Shown piece by piece: positions 24,447-32,590 of a stretch of DNA of 64,000 nucleotides. How positions within the stretch are numbered: position 1 is the stretch's first letter; the number at the start of each line of letters is the position of its first letter. The DNA comes from Pseudomonadota bacterium (lineage in GTDB: Bacteria > Pseudomonadota > Gammaproteobacteria > Steroidobacterales > Steroidobacteraceae). The notes below the pieces were generated by a model. That model did not search any database and was not told the DNA's origin. It saw only the letters and a program-made list of their open reading frames with translations. The DNA lies in the NCBI GenBank assembly GCA_023391335.1, contig JAEWBG010000077.1, forward strand, positions 1-64,000, given 5' to 3'. Position numbers and translations under genes: made by a program.

Positions 24447-27400
24447 GCTTCGAACAACGCCTCGATATCTGCTGCGCTCATCTGAGCGGTGTTGAACCCT
24501 TCGCGCGAATACAGTTGGTCGGCCAGTGCCTGCTTGCGCGCCTGAAGCTCCAGGATCTTCTCCTCGATCGTGTGTTGTGCGACCAGCTTGTAGACGAACA
24601 CCGGCTGTACTTGCCCGATGCGATGTGCTCGGTCGGTCGCCTGCGCTTCAACCGCGGGGTTCCACCAGGGATCGTAGTGGATCACGGTGTCCGCTGCGGT
24701 GAGATTCAATCCCACGCCGCCTGCCTTCAGACTGATCAGAAACAAGGGCACCGCACCCGACTGAAAGCGGCTCACCACCTCGGTCCGATTTTTTGTAGAG
24801 CCGGTCAGCATGCAGTACTCGATACCCAACTCGCGCACCAACGCCTCGATGTGAGCCAGCATTGAAGTGAATTGGGAGAACAGCAGAATCCTGCGGCCCT
24901 CCTCGACCAACTCGGGCAACACGTTACGCAACCAATCGAGTTTCGCGGAAGGAATGCTCTCGACGTGCTCCTCTGCGTCCGCTTCGACCAGACGCGGATC
25001 GCAGCAGGCTTGACGCATCTTCAGTAGCGCATCGAGCACCGTGATGTGACTGCGTGCGAGGCCGCGCTGTTCGAGCACCTCGCGGACGCGTCGATGCATC
25101 GCCAGGCGCACCCCATCGTAGAAGTCGCGCTGACGCTCATCGAGCAGAATCGGCTCGATGATCTGTGTTTTAGCCGGCAGATCGCGCGCCACCATGTCTT
25201 TCGTCCGCCGCAGCATGAAAGGCTGCACGCGTCGCTGTAACGCACCTGCTCGCCGGCGGTCGCCGTGCCTTTCGATTGGGACACGAAAATCGCGCTGGAA
25301 CTCGCTCTCATCGCCCAGCAGCCCAGGTTGTACGAAATCGAATAGCGACCAGAGCTCCCCGAGATGATTTTCCATCGGCGTGCCTGTCAGACACAGACGG
25401 TGTTCGGACCTGAGCTCGCGGGCCGCTTGCGACACCTTGGCGCGCGGATTCTTGATGACCTGCGCCTCATCGAGAATCACGAAGCTGAATTCGTGCCGCA
25501 TCAATGTGGCTTGGTCCAGCAGCAGCTGCGGATAACCTGTGATCACGATGTCCACGTTAGAGATCTGCGCAAACAACGTGGCACGTCGATCCCCGTGCAA
25601 TAACAACGAGCGCAACATCGGCGCGAACCGCTGCATCTCCTGCCGCCAATTGCCCAACACACTGACCGGCGCAACGATCAGCGCGGGGTGGCGAAGACGG
25701 CCGGCCAGCTTTTCCACCGCCAAGTGCGCAAGCGTTTGTACCGTCTTTCCCAAACCCATGTCATCAGCCAACACCCCGCCAAGCCCATGGGTCCTGAGCT
25801 TTTGCAGCCAGCCGAGTGCTTCTAGCTGATAACCGCGCAACTGGACCTGAAAGCCTTCAGGTGCCGCCACCGGTGGGGAATGCGCGATGCGCAGCGACTC
25901 GATCTTCGCGGCGAGATCCGGGTCGACCGCACGCAGGGCGATTGCATCGTCGTTCGTCAGCAGTTGCGCCACTCGATGCAACTGACTTCGCCGCAGGGTC
26001 ACAGCTTGCTGCGCATTCAGAGCATCGCTTCGATACAACTCGATCAAAGCATCGGCGATGCGTTCGATGCGACTCAGAGCCAGCGGCAAATAGCGGTCAT
26101 CCGGCATGCGCACGAACAGATGATCTCCTGCGCGTACGTAATCATGGTCGCGCCGATCGAGCCTCGCCTGCAGATAGCTGACTAGCACCGGCATCAGATT
26201 GATCGTGACGCCGTCGACTCTGATTTCGAGCCGCAAGTCGAACCAGTCCGCTCGATCGCTGTCGTGCGCAACGATTTGCCACTCATCGGTACTGGTCGCG
26301 ATGTGATACGGAAAGCCATCTGCGACTTCAACAGACCAACCCGACGATTGCAGTGCCGGCACGCGCTTCAGCATGAAATCGAGCCACATGCCGCGGTTCG
26401 TGCTCGGAGTTGGGAGCACTGCATCTAGCTCGCCGCGAATGCGTTGCTCCTCGGCAGTGCTGCGCGCCACTCGATAGAGAATATCGTCGCGCATGAAGCG
26501 AACGTACGGGTCGTGTTGCGCGATGCGCGCCGGGTGCACCGTGACGCCGTTGTAGACGTATCCGAACTCGCCAACAGGTCCTTTGGAGAGATACAGCGCG
26601 CCATGCAAGGTTGCGAATCCCTCCTCGCGCACCTCTAACGCTCGGGCGAGCGGCACGTCCCGATTCAATTGCGAGGCGATCAGAGTCGCATTCAGCGCGG
26701 CTACCTCTTCCGCAGGCGTTGGACCACGCGACCAGATTTCCCTGAATTGTGCCGGGGAGGAATGAAGGTTGACCGTGCCGCAGTCACCTGAGGCCGAATC
26801 GACATAAAGCAGCAGAGCGCCTTGAAACAGCAGCTCGATCTCTTGCGCTCCGCTGACGATCAGGCGCTGAGCCCCGTCGTCTTGCAAGAGCCATTCAAAT
26901 GTGAGGCTGCGCTCGCCAGCCCACTTAAGCACTGGACCGCTCATCGATCTCCACCGCGCTCGCGCGGTTGCGAGCAGAAACTGCAGGCATTCGAACGCTG
27001 CAAGGTGGGGCAATAACGCGTGTTGGTGCTGAACATCCAGCGTGTCCAGCAATTTGCGATCCTCGGCAGTCACATATCGCGGATAGCTACCTTCCCGACG
27101 CGCACTTGCCGCATTGAACGGCACGGGCTCGGCAAACGAAGTGGGTCCTTGAGAAACCCACATCGTGATTGCGACGGCGCCATCTGCATCCATATCGAGC
27201 ACGTAACAAAGCGATTGCGATGCGCCTCTAGCCAGCCACCTTTGAGGCATAGAAGGCAAACCGGGCCTTGATGCGACGGTCGATCGCGTGTTGGCAAACG
27301 CTGCGAGCGCGACAGCAGCGCTATGGTCGCAGAGGTTCGAAACTCCGCAACTGCATTCGGCCTGCAATGTGTTCGTGCCTGTTGAGCGTCGAATGTAGAC

Positions 27401-27631
27401 GCGATGCTTTGCCGTGACGCTCTCTGCCAGCACCGCGCCCGTCGCAACCTGACCGCCCTGCAGGACGCGCACATCGCGAACCTTGCCTGCACGTTCGAGT
27501 TCTTGTGCGCGCTCAAACAATGAGTCGCCGAACAGTTCGCGCAGCCAAGCGGTCGCATCCCCAGACACCGAACTCAACTCATTCACCGCCTTCAGATGCT
27601 GAGTCCGAAAAGGCGTTGCCGATGAGTTCAT
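24443..27631 (-). CDS. SNF2-family helicase with SWIM zinc finger
   Basis: A 1062-residue Snf2/HepA-type ATPase. An N-terminal SWIM motif (C93-x-C95-x5-C101-x-H103) comes first, then a long variable region. The helicase core follows: LADDMGLGKTVQTLAHL (motif I), ILDEAQVIK (II), CLTGTPMENHLGELWS (III), LISLKAGGVGLNLTAADTV (V) and DRAHRIGQ (VI). Such enzymes translocate on double-stranded DNA and remodel protein-DNA or RNA polymerase complexes. Its target here is unknown. The ATG at 27631 overlaps truD by 53 nt. A GTG at 27586 overlaps by only 8 and is an equally good start. Confidence 0.94.
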   Translation of the reverse strand: MNSSATPFRTQHLKAVNELSSVSGDATAWLRELFGDSLFERAQELERAGKVRDVRVLQGGQVATGAVLAESVTAKHRVYIRRSTGTNTLQAECSCGVSNLCDHSAAVALAAFANTRSTVASRPGLPSMPQRWLARGASQSLCYVLDMDADGAVAITMWVSQGPTSFAEPVPFNAASARREGSYPRYVTAEDRKLLDTLDVQHQHALLPHLAAFECLQFLLATARARWRSMSGPVLKWAGERSLTFEWLLQDDGAQRLIVSGAQEIELLFQGALLLYVDSASGDCGTVNLHSSPAQFREIWSRGPTPAEEVAALNATLIASQLNRDVPLARALEVREEGFATLHGALYLSKGPVGEFGYVYNGVTVHPARIAQHDPYVRFMRDDILYRVARSTAEEQRIRGELDAVLPTPSTNRGMWLDFMLKRVPALQSSGWSVEVADGFPYHIATSTDEWQIVAHDSDRADWFDLRLEIRVDGVTINLMPVLVSYLQARLDRRDHDYVRAGDHLFVRMPDDRYLPLALSRIERIADALIELYRSDALNAQQAVTLRRSQLHRVAQLLTNDDAIALRAVDPDLAAKIESLRIAHSPPVAAPEGFQVQLRGYQLEALGWLQKLRTHGLGGVLADDMGLGKTVQTLAHLAVEKLAGRLRHPALIVAPVSVLGNWRQEMQRFAPMLRSLLLHGDRRATLFAQISNVDIVITGYPQLLLDQATLMRHEFSFVILDEAQVIKNPRAKVSQAARELRSEHRLCLTGTPMENHLGELWSLFDFVQPGLLGDESEFQRDFRVPIERHGDRRRAGALQRRVQPFMLRRTKDMVARDLPAKTQIIEPILLDERQRDFYDGVRLAMHRRVREVLEQRGLARSHITVLDALLKMRQACCDPRLVEADAEEHVESIPSAKLDWLRNVLPELVEEGRRILLFSQFTSMLAHIEALVRELGIEYCMLTGSTKNRTEVVSRFQSGAVPLFLISLKAGGVGLNLTAADTVIHYDPWWNPAVEAQATDRAHRIGQVQPVFVYKLVAQHTIEEKILELQARKQALADQLYSREGFNTAQMSAADIEALFEA

Positions 27632-28637
27632 GAAGCACAGCCGTCGCGAAACACCCGCGCCCCAATCGAAACTGGAGCGTCACCTCGCTTTCGGCGATCG
27701 ACCACGTCAGATCCGCCACGCGCATGCGCAGCGCGCGCCGCTCCGCCTCCAGTCCCACCGTCTCCAGTCCGCGCGCAAACTCTTCGAAACAGCGAGCAAC
27801 CTGGCCTTCGATGTCTGCAATCGCCCCCGCAGATGTGGACGAGCCGGCCCATAACGGGCCGGTCGGATGGATATCGAGTTGTTCGCAGCGGCGCGCCAAT
27901 ACGTCATCGACCTCCGTAACAGCGAAGTGACTGTTGGAGCCGTCCAGATTCGCAAGCTCGCCCGGCAGCAGCCGATTCCAGGTCCCCGCAACGACACGCT
28001 GCGCCAGCACAGCGTTGAAGATGGCGGAACGCGCAGCCGAGATTGCAAATCCACGCTCGAAGCGATCCGCGGGTTCGACGCCATTCGCAAACCACGCTTC
28101 AGCCACGCTGAGGTTGTGCCCTTCACGGCCGAAGCGCTGCGGCCCGAAGTAGTTCGGCACACCGTGCCGCTGGATGAGTGTCAGTCTGCTTTCAAGCTGC
28201 GTCGATTCGCCTTGGAATTCGCGCAATCTCAAAACGAATTCATTACCGCGCAATGCGCCGCGCTTGAGCTTACGCCGGTGCGCGACACAATCGATGACCT
28301 CGAACCCATCTCCGCCCAAGCCTTTCCATCCATCGCCAATGCTCGATCGACGCGGCACTGAAAACCACTGCTCCGCCACCGCATCGCGGTCTTTCAGCCC
28401 AGCAAACCCGACGTCTTTGGGATGGAGCTTCCCGATACGCGCCAATTGTTTGGCGACCCACATCGTGTTCGCGCCGCGCTTGCGAACGCGCAGCAGCAAG
28501 TGGTCGCCCTCGCCATCGGGTTCATAACCCAGCCATTCGCGGACGATGAAGTCTTCCGGCTGCGCGCGCACGACCGCATTGCCGAGCGGCGCGCCATATG
28601 CACGAGGCGGATTGAGAACGAGCGAGAAATCAGCCAC
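27579..28637 (-). CDS. truD: tRNA pseudouridine(13) synthase TruD
   Basis: TruD converts U13 of certain tRNAs (tRNA-Glu) to pseudouridine. The 352-residue protein carries PEDFIVREWLGYEPDGEGDH. Its catalytic aspartate is D83 in VGFAGLKDRDAVAEQWFSV, and the NYFGPQRFGREGHN region follows. Length is normal. It overlaps ispF by 8 nt and is followed by an SNF2 helicase gene rather than surE. Confidence 0.97.
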   Translation of the reverse strand: MADFSLVLNPPRAYGAPLGNAVVRAQPEDFIVREWLGYEPDGEGDHLLLRVRKRGANTMWVAKQLARIGKLHPKDVGFAGLKDRDAVAEQWFSVPRRSSIGDGWKGLGGDGFEVIDCVAHRRKLKRGALRGNEFVLRLREFQGESTQLESRLTLIQRHGVPNYFGPQRFGREGHNLSVAEAWFANGVEPADRFERGFAISAARSAIFNAVLAQRVVAGTWNRLLPGELANLDGSNSHFAVTEVDDVLARRCEQLDIHPTGPLWAGSSTSAGAIADIEGQVARCFEEFARGLETVGLEAERRALRMRVADLTWSIAESEVTLQFRLGRGCFATAVLHELIGNAFSDSASEGGE

Positions 28638-29127
28638 GCGTAGAAGATCCGCGGCTCAACAGCACCACCGCCTGACACGCGATGCCTTCTTCGCGGCCGA
28701 TGAAGCCCAGCTTCTCGGTCGTCGTCGCTTTTACGTTCACGCAGTCGACGCTGATTTGCAGATCCGCAGCGATGTTCTCGCGCATCGTTTGCCGATGCTT
28801 ACCCAAACGTGGCGCTTCAGCGAGCACGGTGGAGTCGACGTTGACGACGTGATAACCGCGCTCCGCCGCTAGCTGCTGAACGTGCCGCACGAATCGCCTG
28901 CTATCGGCATCCTTCCAACGCGGATCCGAATCCGGAAAGTGCATGCCGATATCGCCAAGACCGAGCGCGCCCAAGATCGCATCGCACAGCGCGTGCAACA
29001 GAACATCGCCATCCGAATGCGCAACCACACCGCGCGGGTGAGGGATCCGCACGCCGCCCAATGTCACGAAGTCCCCGGGCCCAAAAGCGTGCACATCGAT
29101 GCCTTGTCCAATTCGTGTCTCAGTCAT
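28630..29127 (-). CDS. ispF: 2-C-methyl-D-erythritol 2,4-cyclodiphosphate synthase
   Basis: IspF is the fifth enzyme of the MEP isoprenoid pathway and forms MEcPP with loss of CMP. The 165-residue protein has metal ligands D11 and H13 (GQGIDVHAF) and the block HSDGDVLLHALCDAILGALG followed by LGDIGMHFPDSD. It overlaps ispD by 4 nt (ATGA). The MEP-pathway gene dxr is also in this window. Confidence 0.98.
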   Translation of the reverse strand: MTETRIGQGIDVHAFGPGDFVTLGGVRIPHPRGVVAHSDGDVLLHALCDAILGALGLGDIGMHFPDSDPRWKDADSRRFVRHVQQLAAERGYHVVNVDSTVLAEAPRLGKHRQTMRENIAADLQISVDCVNVKATTTEKLGFIGREEGIACQAVVLLSRGSSTRG

Positions 29128-29837
29128 TTTGTTCTCGAGCTCAGGATGCGCAGCGCACGCTCTAAATCAGCAGGCGTGGTGATTTTGATGTTGTCGGCAT
29201 CGCCCGCGACCAGCTTCGGCCGATAGCCCTGCAACTCGACGGCTTGCGCTTCATCGGTCACGGCGACTTTCGAGTCGACTGCGTGTCGCAGGGCCGTCCG
29301 CAGCAGCTCGTAACGAAACATCTGCGGCGTCAATGCGCGCCACAATGCAGTGCGCGGAACTGTTTCGTAGACACGTTGCTCCGCATCCGCGCGCTTCAAC
29401 GTATCCACGATCGGTGCGGCCAACAACCCGCCGACCTCATCGTGCTCCAGCGCACCCAACAACCCGTCTAAATCATGCCGCGAGAAACACGGGCGAGCCG
29501 CATCATGCACCAACACCCAATCCTCAGACTGCGCGCGCGACTCCAACTCCTCTAGTCCCGACAACACCGAATCCGCTCTCTCCGCCCCACCGGGCGCAAC
29601 TCGAACGAGCGAACTCACCGCATACTCCGTCTCACCCCAGAACACATCCCCCGGCGACAGCGCAACTACTACCCCCCGACATCGAGGATGCGATACGAAC
29701 GGCGCCAACGCCCAATCGATGACGTGACGACCCGCAAGCTCTAGATATTGCTTGGGCTTCTCAGACACGCCCATACGCCGCGAGCTACCAGCCGCGGGCA
29801 TGACGAGCCAAAAAGCAGTTGGGGAGGATTGCGGCAT
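29124..29837 (-). CDS. ispD: 2-C-methyl-D-erythritol 4-phosphate cytidylyltransferase
   Basis: IspD transfers CMP to MEP, the third MEP-pathway step. The 237-residue product has the glycine-rich CTP-binding loop VMPAAGSSRRMG, then KPKQYLELAGRHVIDWAL and VLVHDAARPC. The ATG at 29837 (MPQSSPTAFWLV) is chosen over an open upstream extension, because the extension lies in repeat-containing DNA with no family match. It is coupled to ispF. Confidence 0.97.
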   Translation of the reverse strand: MPQSSPTAFWLVMPAAGSSRRMGVSEKPKQYLELAGRHVIDWALAPFVSHPRCRGVVVALSPGDVFWGETEYAVSSLVRVAPGGAERADSVLSGLEELESRAQSEDWVLVHDAARPCFSRHDLDGLLGALEHDEVGGLLAAPIVDTLKRADAEQRVYETVPRTALWRALTPQMFRYELLRTALRHAVDSKVAVTDEAQAVELQGYRPKLVAGDADNIKITTPADLERALRILSSRTK

Positions 29838-30068
29838 TCGACTAGACGCCAGCGCTAAGCGCTTGCATTGCAGAAATCGTTTATTGCGCCTGGGTACAGC
29901 AGTTCTTGTGTTCCAACTTGCCGCCGGCACAACGTTGCGGGCTTCCGTCGGAAGTCGTTTTCAAAACCGTCAAAAACATGGATGTTTTTGCCGGAGACTA
30001 CAAGGACGTACTCGCGTCGTTTTTGAAAACGACTTGCGGCGGGGGCCCGCTCAACGCGTCACCCAGAC
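29838..30068. repeat. Nested inverted repeats between ftsB and ispD
   Basis: The 231-base gap holds an outer repeat and a nested one. The outer arms are AAGTCGTTTTCAAAA (29952-29966) and TTTTGAAAACGACTT (30021-30035). Inside, CAAAAACAT-GG-ATGTTTTTG (29971-29990) is a short palindrome around CATGGATG, followed by GAGACTACAAGGACGTACTC. Nested palindromes around CATGGATG/ACAAGGACGT recall dispersed intergenic elements I remember from other gammaproteobacteria. That link is memory, not a search result. Confidence 0.75.
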
Positions 30069-30389
30069 TCACTTCCGATTCTTTCCGTCTGTCACGTCTG
30101 GAAGAGCCCCGTCCTTCCCATCCGTCACGACCTGATAAAACGTCTCGCCCTTCCCAACCATCCCCAGGTCGGTCCTGGCGCGCTCCTCAACCGCAACCGT
30201 GCCCTTCTTCAGATCCTGCACTTCAGCAGTCAGCGTCCGATTGCGCTCCTTGAGCTTCTCGTTTTCGGAGCGCTGCGCGCTGATCTCAGCGCGCAGCCGA
30301 TAAACCTCCCGCATGCCGCCCTCGCCGAGCCACAACCGATATTGCAGCCCGACGAGTAACAGCACCAAGCCTGCGGCGAGGTACTTCAT
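30069..30389 (-). CDS. ftsB: Cell division protein FtsB
   Basis: FtsB is a bitopic inner-membrane protein of the FtsQLB divisome complex. The 106-residue product has one N-terminal membrane helix (about 4-20) and a coiled coil (about 28-70, EISAQRSENEKLKERNRTL). It also has the family sequence EERARTDLGMVGKGETFYQV. The last 20 residues contain VTDGK twice, encoded by similar short DNA units, and may be a lineage-specific tail. It lies 3 nt after eno. Confidence 0.94.
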   Translation of the reverse strand: MKYLAAGLVLLLVGLQYRLWLGEGGMREVYRLRAEISAQRSENEKLKERNRTLTAEVQDLKKGTVAVEERARTDLGMVGKGETFYQVVTDGKDGALPDVTDGKNRK

Positions 30390-30392
30390 TGC

Positions 30393-31691
30393 TTAGCAAG
30401 ACGTACCAGGCAGCGGAACCGGGAATGCCTCTGCACCTGCGAAGCGAGCTTCGGAACCCAACTCCGCCTCGATGCGCAGCAGCTGGTTGTACTTCGCGAT
30501 GCGATCCGAACGCGACATCGAGCCAGTCTTGATCTGCGTTGCCCGAGTCGCCACAGCGATGTCTGCGATCGTCGAATCTTCGGTTTCACCGGAGCGGTGC
30601 GACACGATCGACGAGTAGCCTGCATCGGCTGCCATGTTGATCGCAGCGAGCGTTTCGGTGAGCGTGCCGATCTGATTCGGCTTGATCAGGATCGAGTTCG
30701 CGATCTTGTTCTCGATGCCGCGCTTCAGGATCTTCGTGTTGGTTACGAACAAATCATCGCCGACCAACTGCACGCGCTTGCCGAGGCGTTGAGTCAACAG
30801 TGCCCAGCCCTCCCAGTCGCTCTCGTCCAGACCGTCTTCGATCGACACGATCGGATAACGATTCGCGAGACCTTCAAGGTAATCGACGAACTGAGCAGAG
30901 GTGAACTTGCGATTCTCGGACTCGAGATCGTACGTGCCGCCCGAGTAGAACTCGGACGCCGCAACGTCGAGGCCCAAGAAGATTTGCTTGCCGATCTTGT
31001 AACCCGCGCGCTCGACGGCTTCCATGATCGTTTCGAGAGCTGCTTCGTTCGAGGGCAGGTTCGGCGCGAAACCACCTTCATCGCCGACCGACGTCGCGAG
31101 ACCGCGATCATGCAACACTTTCTTCAGGGTGTGGAAAATCTCCGCGCCGTAACGCAGTGCCTCGGAGAGCGAAGGTGCACCGACCGGCAGAATCATGAAC
31201 TCTTGAATGTCGACGCTGTTATCGGCGTGCGCACCGCCGTTGATGATGTTCATCATCGGCAGCGGCAACGTCTTCGGACCCGCGCCGCCCAGCCGACGGA
31301 ACAGCGACTGCTTGGTTTCCTTCGCCATTGCATGCGCAGTCGCGAGCGAAATCGCGAGCAGCGCATTGGCGCCGAGGCGTGATTTGGTTTCAGTTCCATC
31401 GAGATCGATCATGATCTTGTCGATCTCAGCTTGATTGGCGCCGTCGCGACCGATCAACGCCTTCTTCAACTCGCCGTTGACGTTCGCAACCGCTTTCAAC
31501 ACACCTTTACCGAGATAGCGGCTCTTATCGCCATCGCGCAATTCGACAGCTTCACGCGTTCCAGTCGAAGCACCGGATGGGACGGCAGCGCGACCCATTG
31601 CGCCCGACTCGAGCACGACATCGGCCTCCACTGTGGGATTGCCGCGTGAGTCGATGATTTCGCGGCCGCGGATGTCGACAATCTTGCTCAT
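30393..31691 (-). CDS. eno: Enolase
   Basis: Enolase interconverts 2-phosphoglycerate and phosphoenolpyruvate in the cytoplasm and is also part of the RNA degradosome in relatives. The 432-residue protein has SRGNPTVEADVVLESG, the PLPMMNIINGGAHADNSVDI region, metal-site GLDVAASEF and SIEDGLDESDW. The C-terminal signature SHRSGETEDSTIADIAV is present. Its ATG overlaps the kdsA stop by 4 nt. The PEP it makes is a substrate of KdsA. Confidence 0.98.
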   Translation of the reverse strand: MSKIVDIRGREIIDSRGNPTVEADVVLESGAMGRAAVPSGASTGTREAVELRDGDKSRYLGKGVLKAVANVNGELKKALIGRDGANQAEIDKIMIDLDGTETKSRLGANALLAISLATAHAMAKETKQSLFRRLGGAGPKTLPLPMMNIINGGAHADNSVDIQEFMILPVGAPSLSEALRYGAEIFHTLKKVLHDRGLATSVGDEGGFAPNLPSNEAALETIMEAVERAGYKIGKQIFLGLDVAASEFYSGGTYDLESENRKFTSAQFVDYLEGLANRYPIVSIEDGLDESDWEGWALLTQRLGKRVQLVGDDLFVTNTKILKRGIENKIANSILIKPNQIGTLTETLAAINMAADAGYSSIVSHRSGETEDSTIADIAVATRATQIKTGSMSRSDRIAKYNQLLRIEAELGSEARFAGAEAFPVPLPGTSC

Positions 31692-32521
31692 AACAAACTT
31701 TCCTCGTAGGGGTTGGCTTTAACAATTCGATCGAGTTCGGTGAGTGTCTTCAGCAGCGGCTCCATGCGAGCCAGCGGCCATGCATTAGGGCCGTCGGACA
31801 ACGCCTGGTCCGGATCCGGATGCGTTTCCATGAATAGCCCGGCGATCCCCGCGCCGACTGCCGCACGCGCGAGCACGGGCACGAATTCGCGCTGGCCGCC
31901 GGAAGCACTGCCCTTTCCGCCCGGAAGCTGGACTGAATGCGTCGCGTCGAACACAACGGGGCATCCCGTCGAGCGCATCACGGAGAGCGAACGCATGTCC
32001 GAGACGAGATTGTTGTAACCGAAACTGAAACCGCGCTCGCACACCAAGATTTGTTCGTTGCCGGTGGACTTGGCCTTGTCCACCACGTTCTGCATTTCCC
32101 AGGGCGATAGGAACTGGCCCTTCTTGATGTTCACCGGTTTGCCGTGGGAGCAGACGTTCACGATGAAGTTGGTTTGGCGGCACAGGAATGCGGGTGTCTG
32201 CATCACATCAACGACAGCCGCGACTTCCGCGATTGGCGTGTCTTCGTGCACATCCGTCAGCACCGGAAGGCCGAGTTGCTGCTTCACCTTCTCGAGGATC
32301 TTCAGGCCGCCTTCCAGTCCCGGCCCGCGAAAGCTGGACTTAGAAGAGCGGTTCGCCTTGTCGAAGGACGATTTGAAAATGAACGGTACGCGCAGCTTAC
32401 TGGTGATTTCCTTTAGCTTGCCCGCCGTATCCATCACGAGCTGCTCGCTCTCGATGACGCAGGGACCTGCGATCAAGAACAACGGCTGGTCCGCTCCGAC
32501 AGTGAAATTGGCTAGTTGCAT
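31688..32521 (-). CDS. kdsA: Kdo-8-phosphate synthase
   Basis: KdsA condenses PEP with arabinose-5-phosphate to give Kdo-8-phosphate for lipopolysaccharide. The 277-residue protein carries FLIAGPCVIESEQL, FKSSFDKANRSSKSSFRGPG, VLTDVHEDTPIAEVA, VCERGFSFGYNNLVSDMRSL and VFDATHSVQLPGG, all family hallmarks. It lies between pyrG and eno and overlaps eno by 4 nt. Confidence 0.98.
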   Translation of the reverse strand: MQLANFTVGADQPLFLIAGPCVIESEQLVMDTAGKLKEITSKLRVPFIFKSSFDKANRSSKSSFRGPGLEGGLKILEKVKQQLGLPVLTDVHEDTPIAEVAAVVDVMQTPAFLCRQTNFIVNVCSHGKPVNIKKGQFLSPWEMQNVVDKAKSTGNEQILVCERGFSFGYNNLVSDMRSLSVMRSTGCPVVFDATHSVQLPGGKGSASGGQREFVPVLARAAVGAGIAGLFMETHPDPDQALSDGPNAWPLARMEPLLKTLTELDRIVKANPYEESLL

Positions 32522-32590
32522 CAGGCCCCGAAGAAAACTGCGCGCAAGCGCTTAAACGATCCGCGATCCTAGAACCTATCTCAGTCGAAT

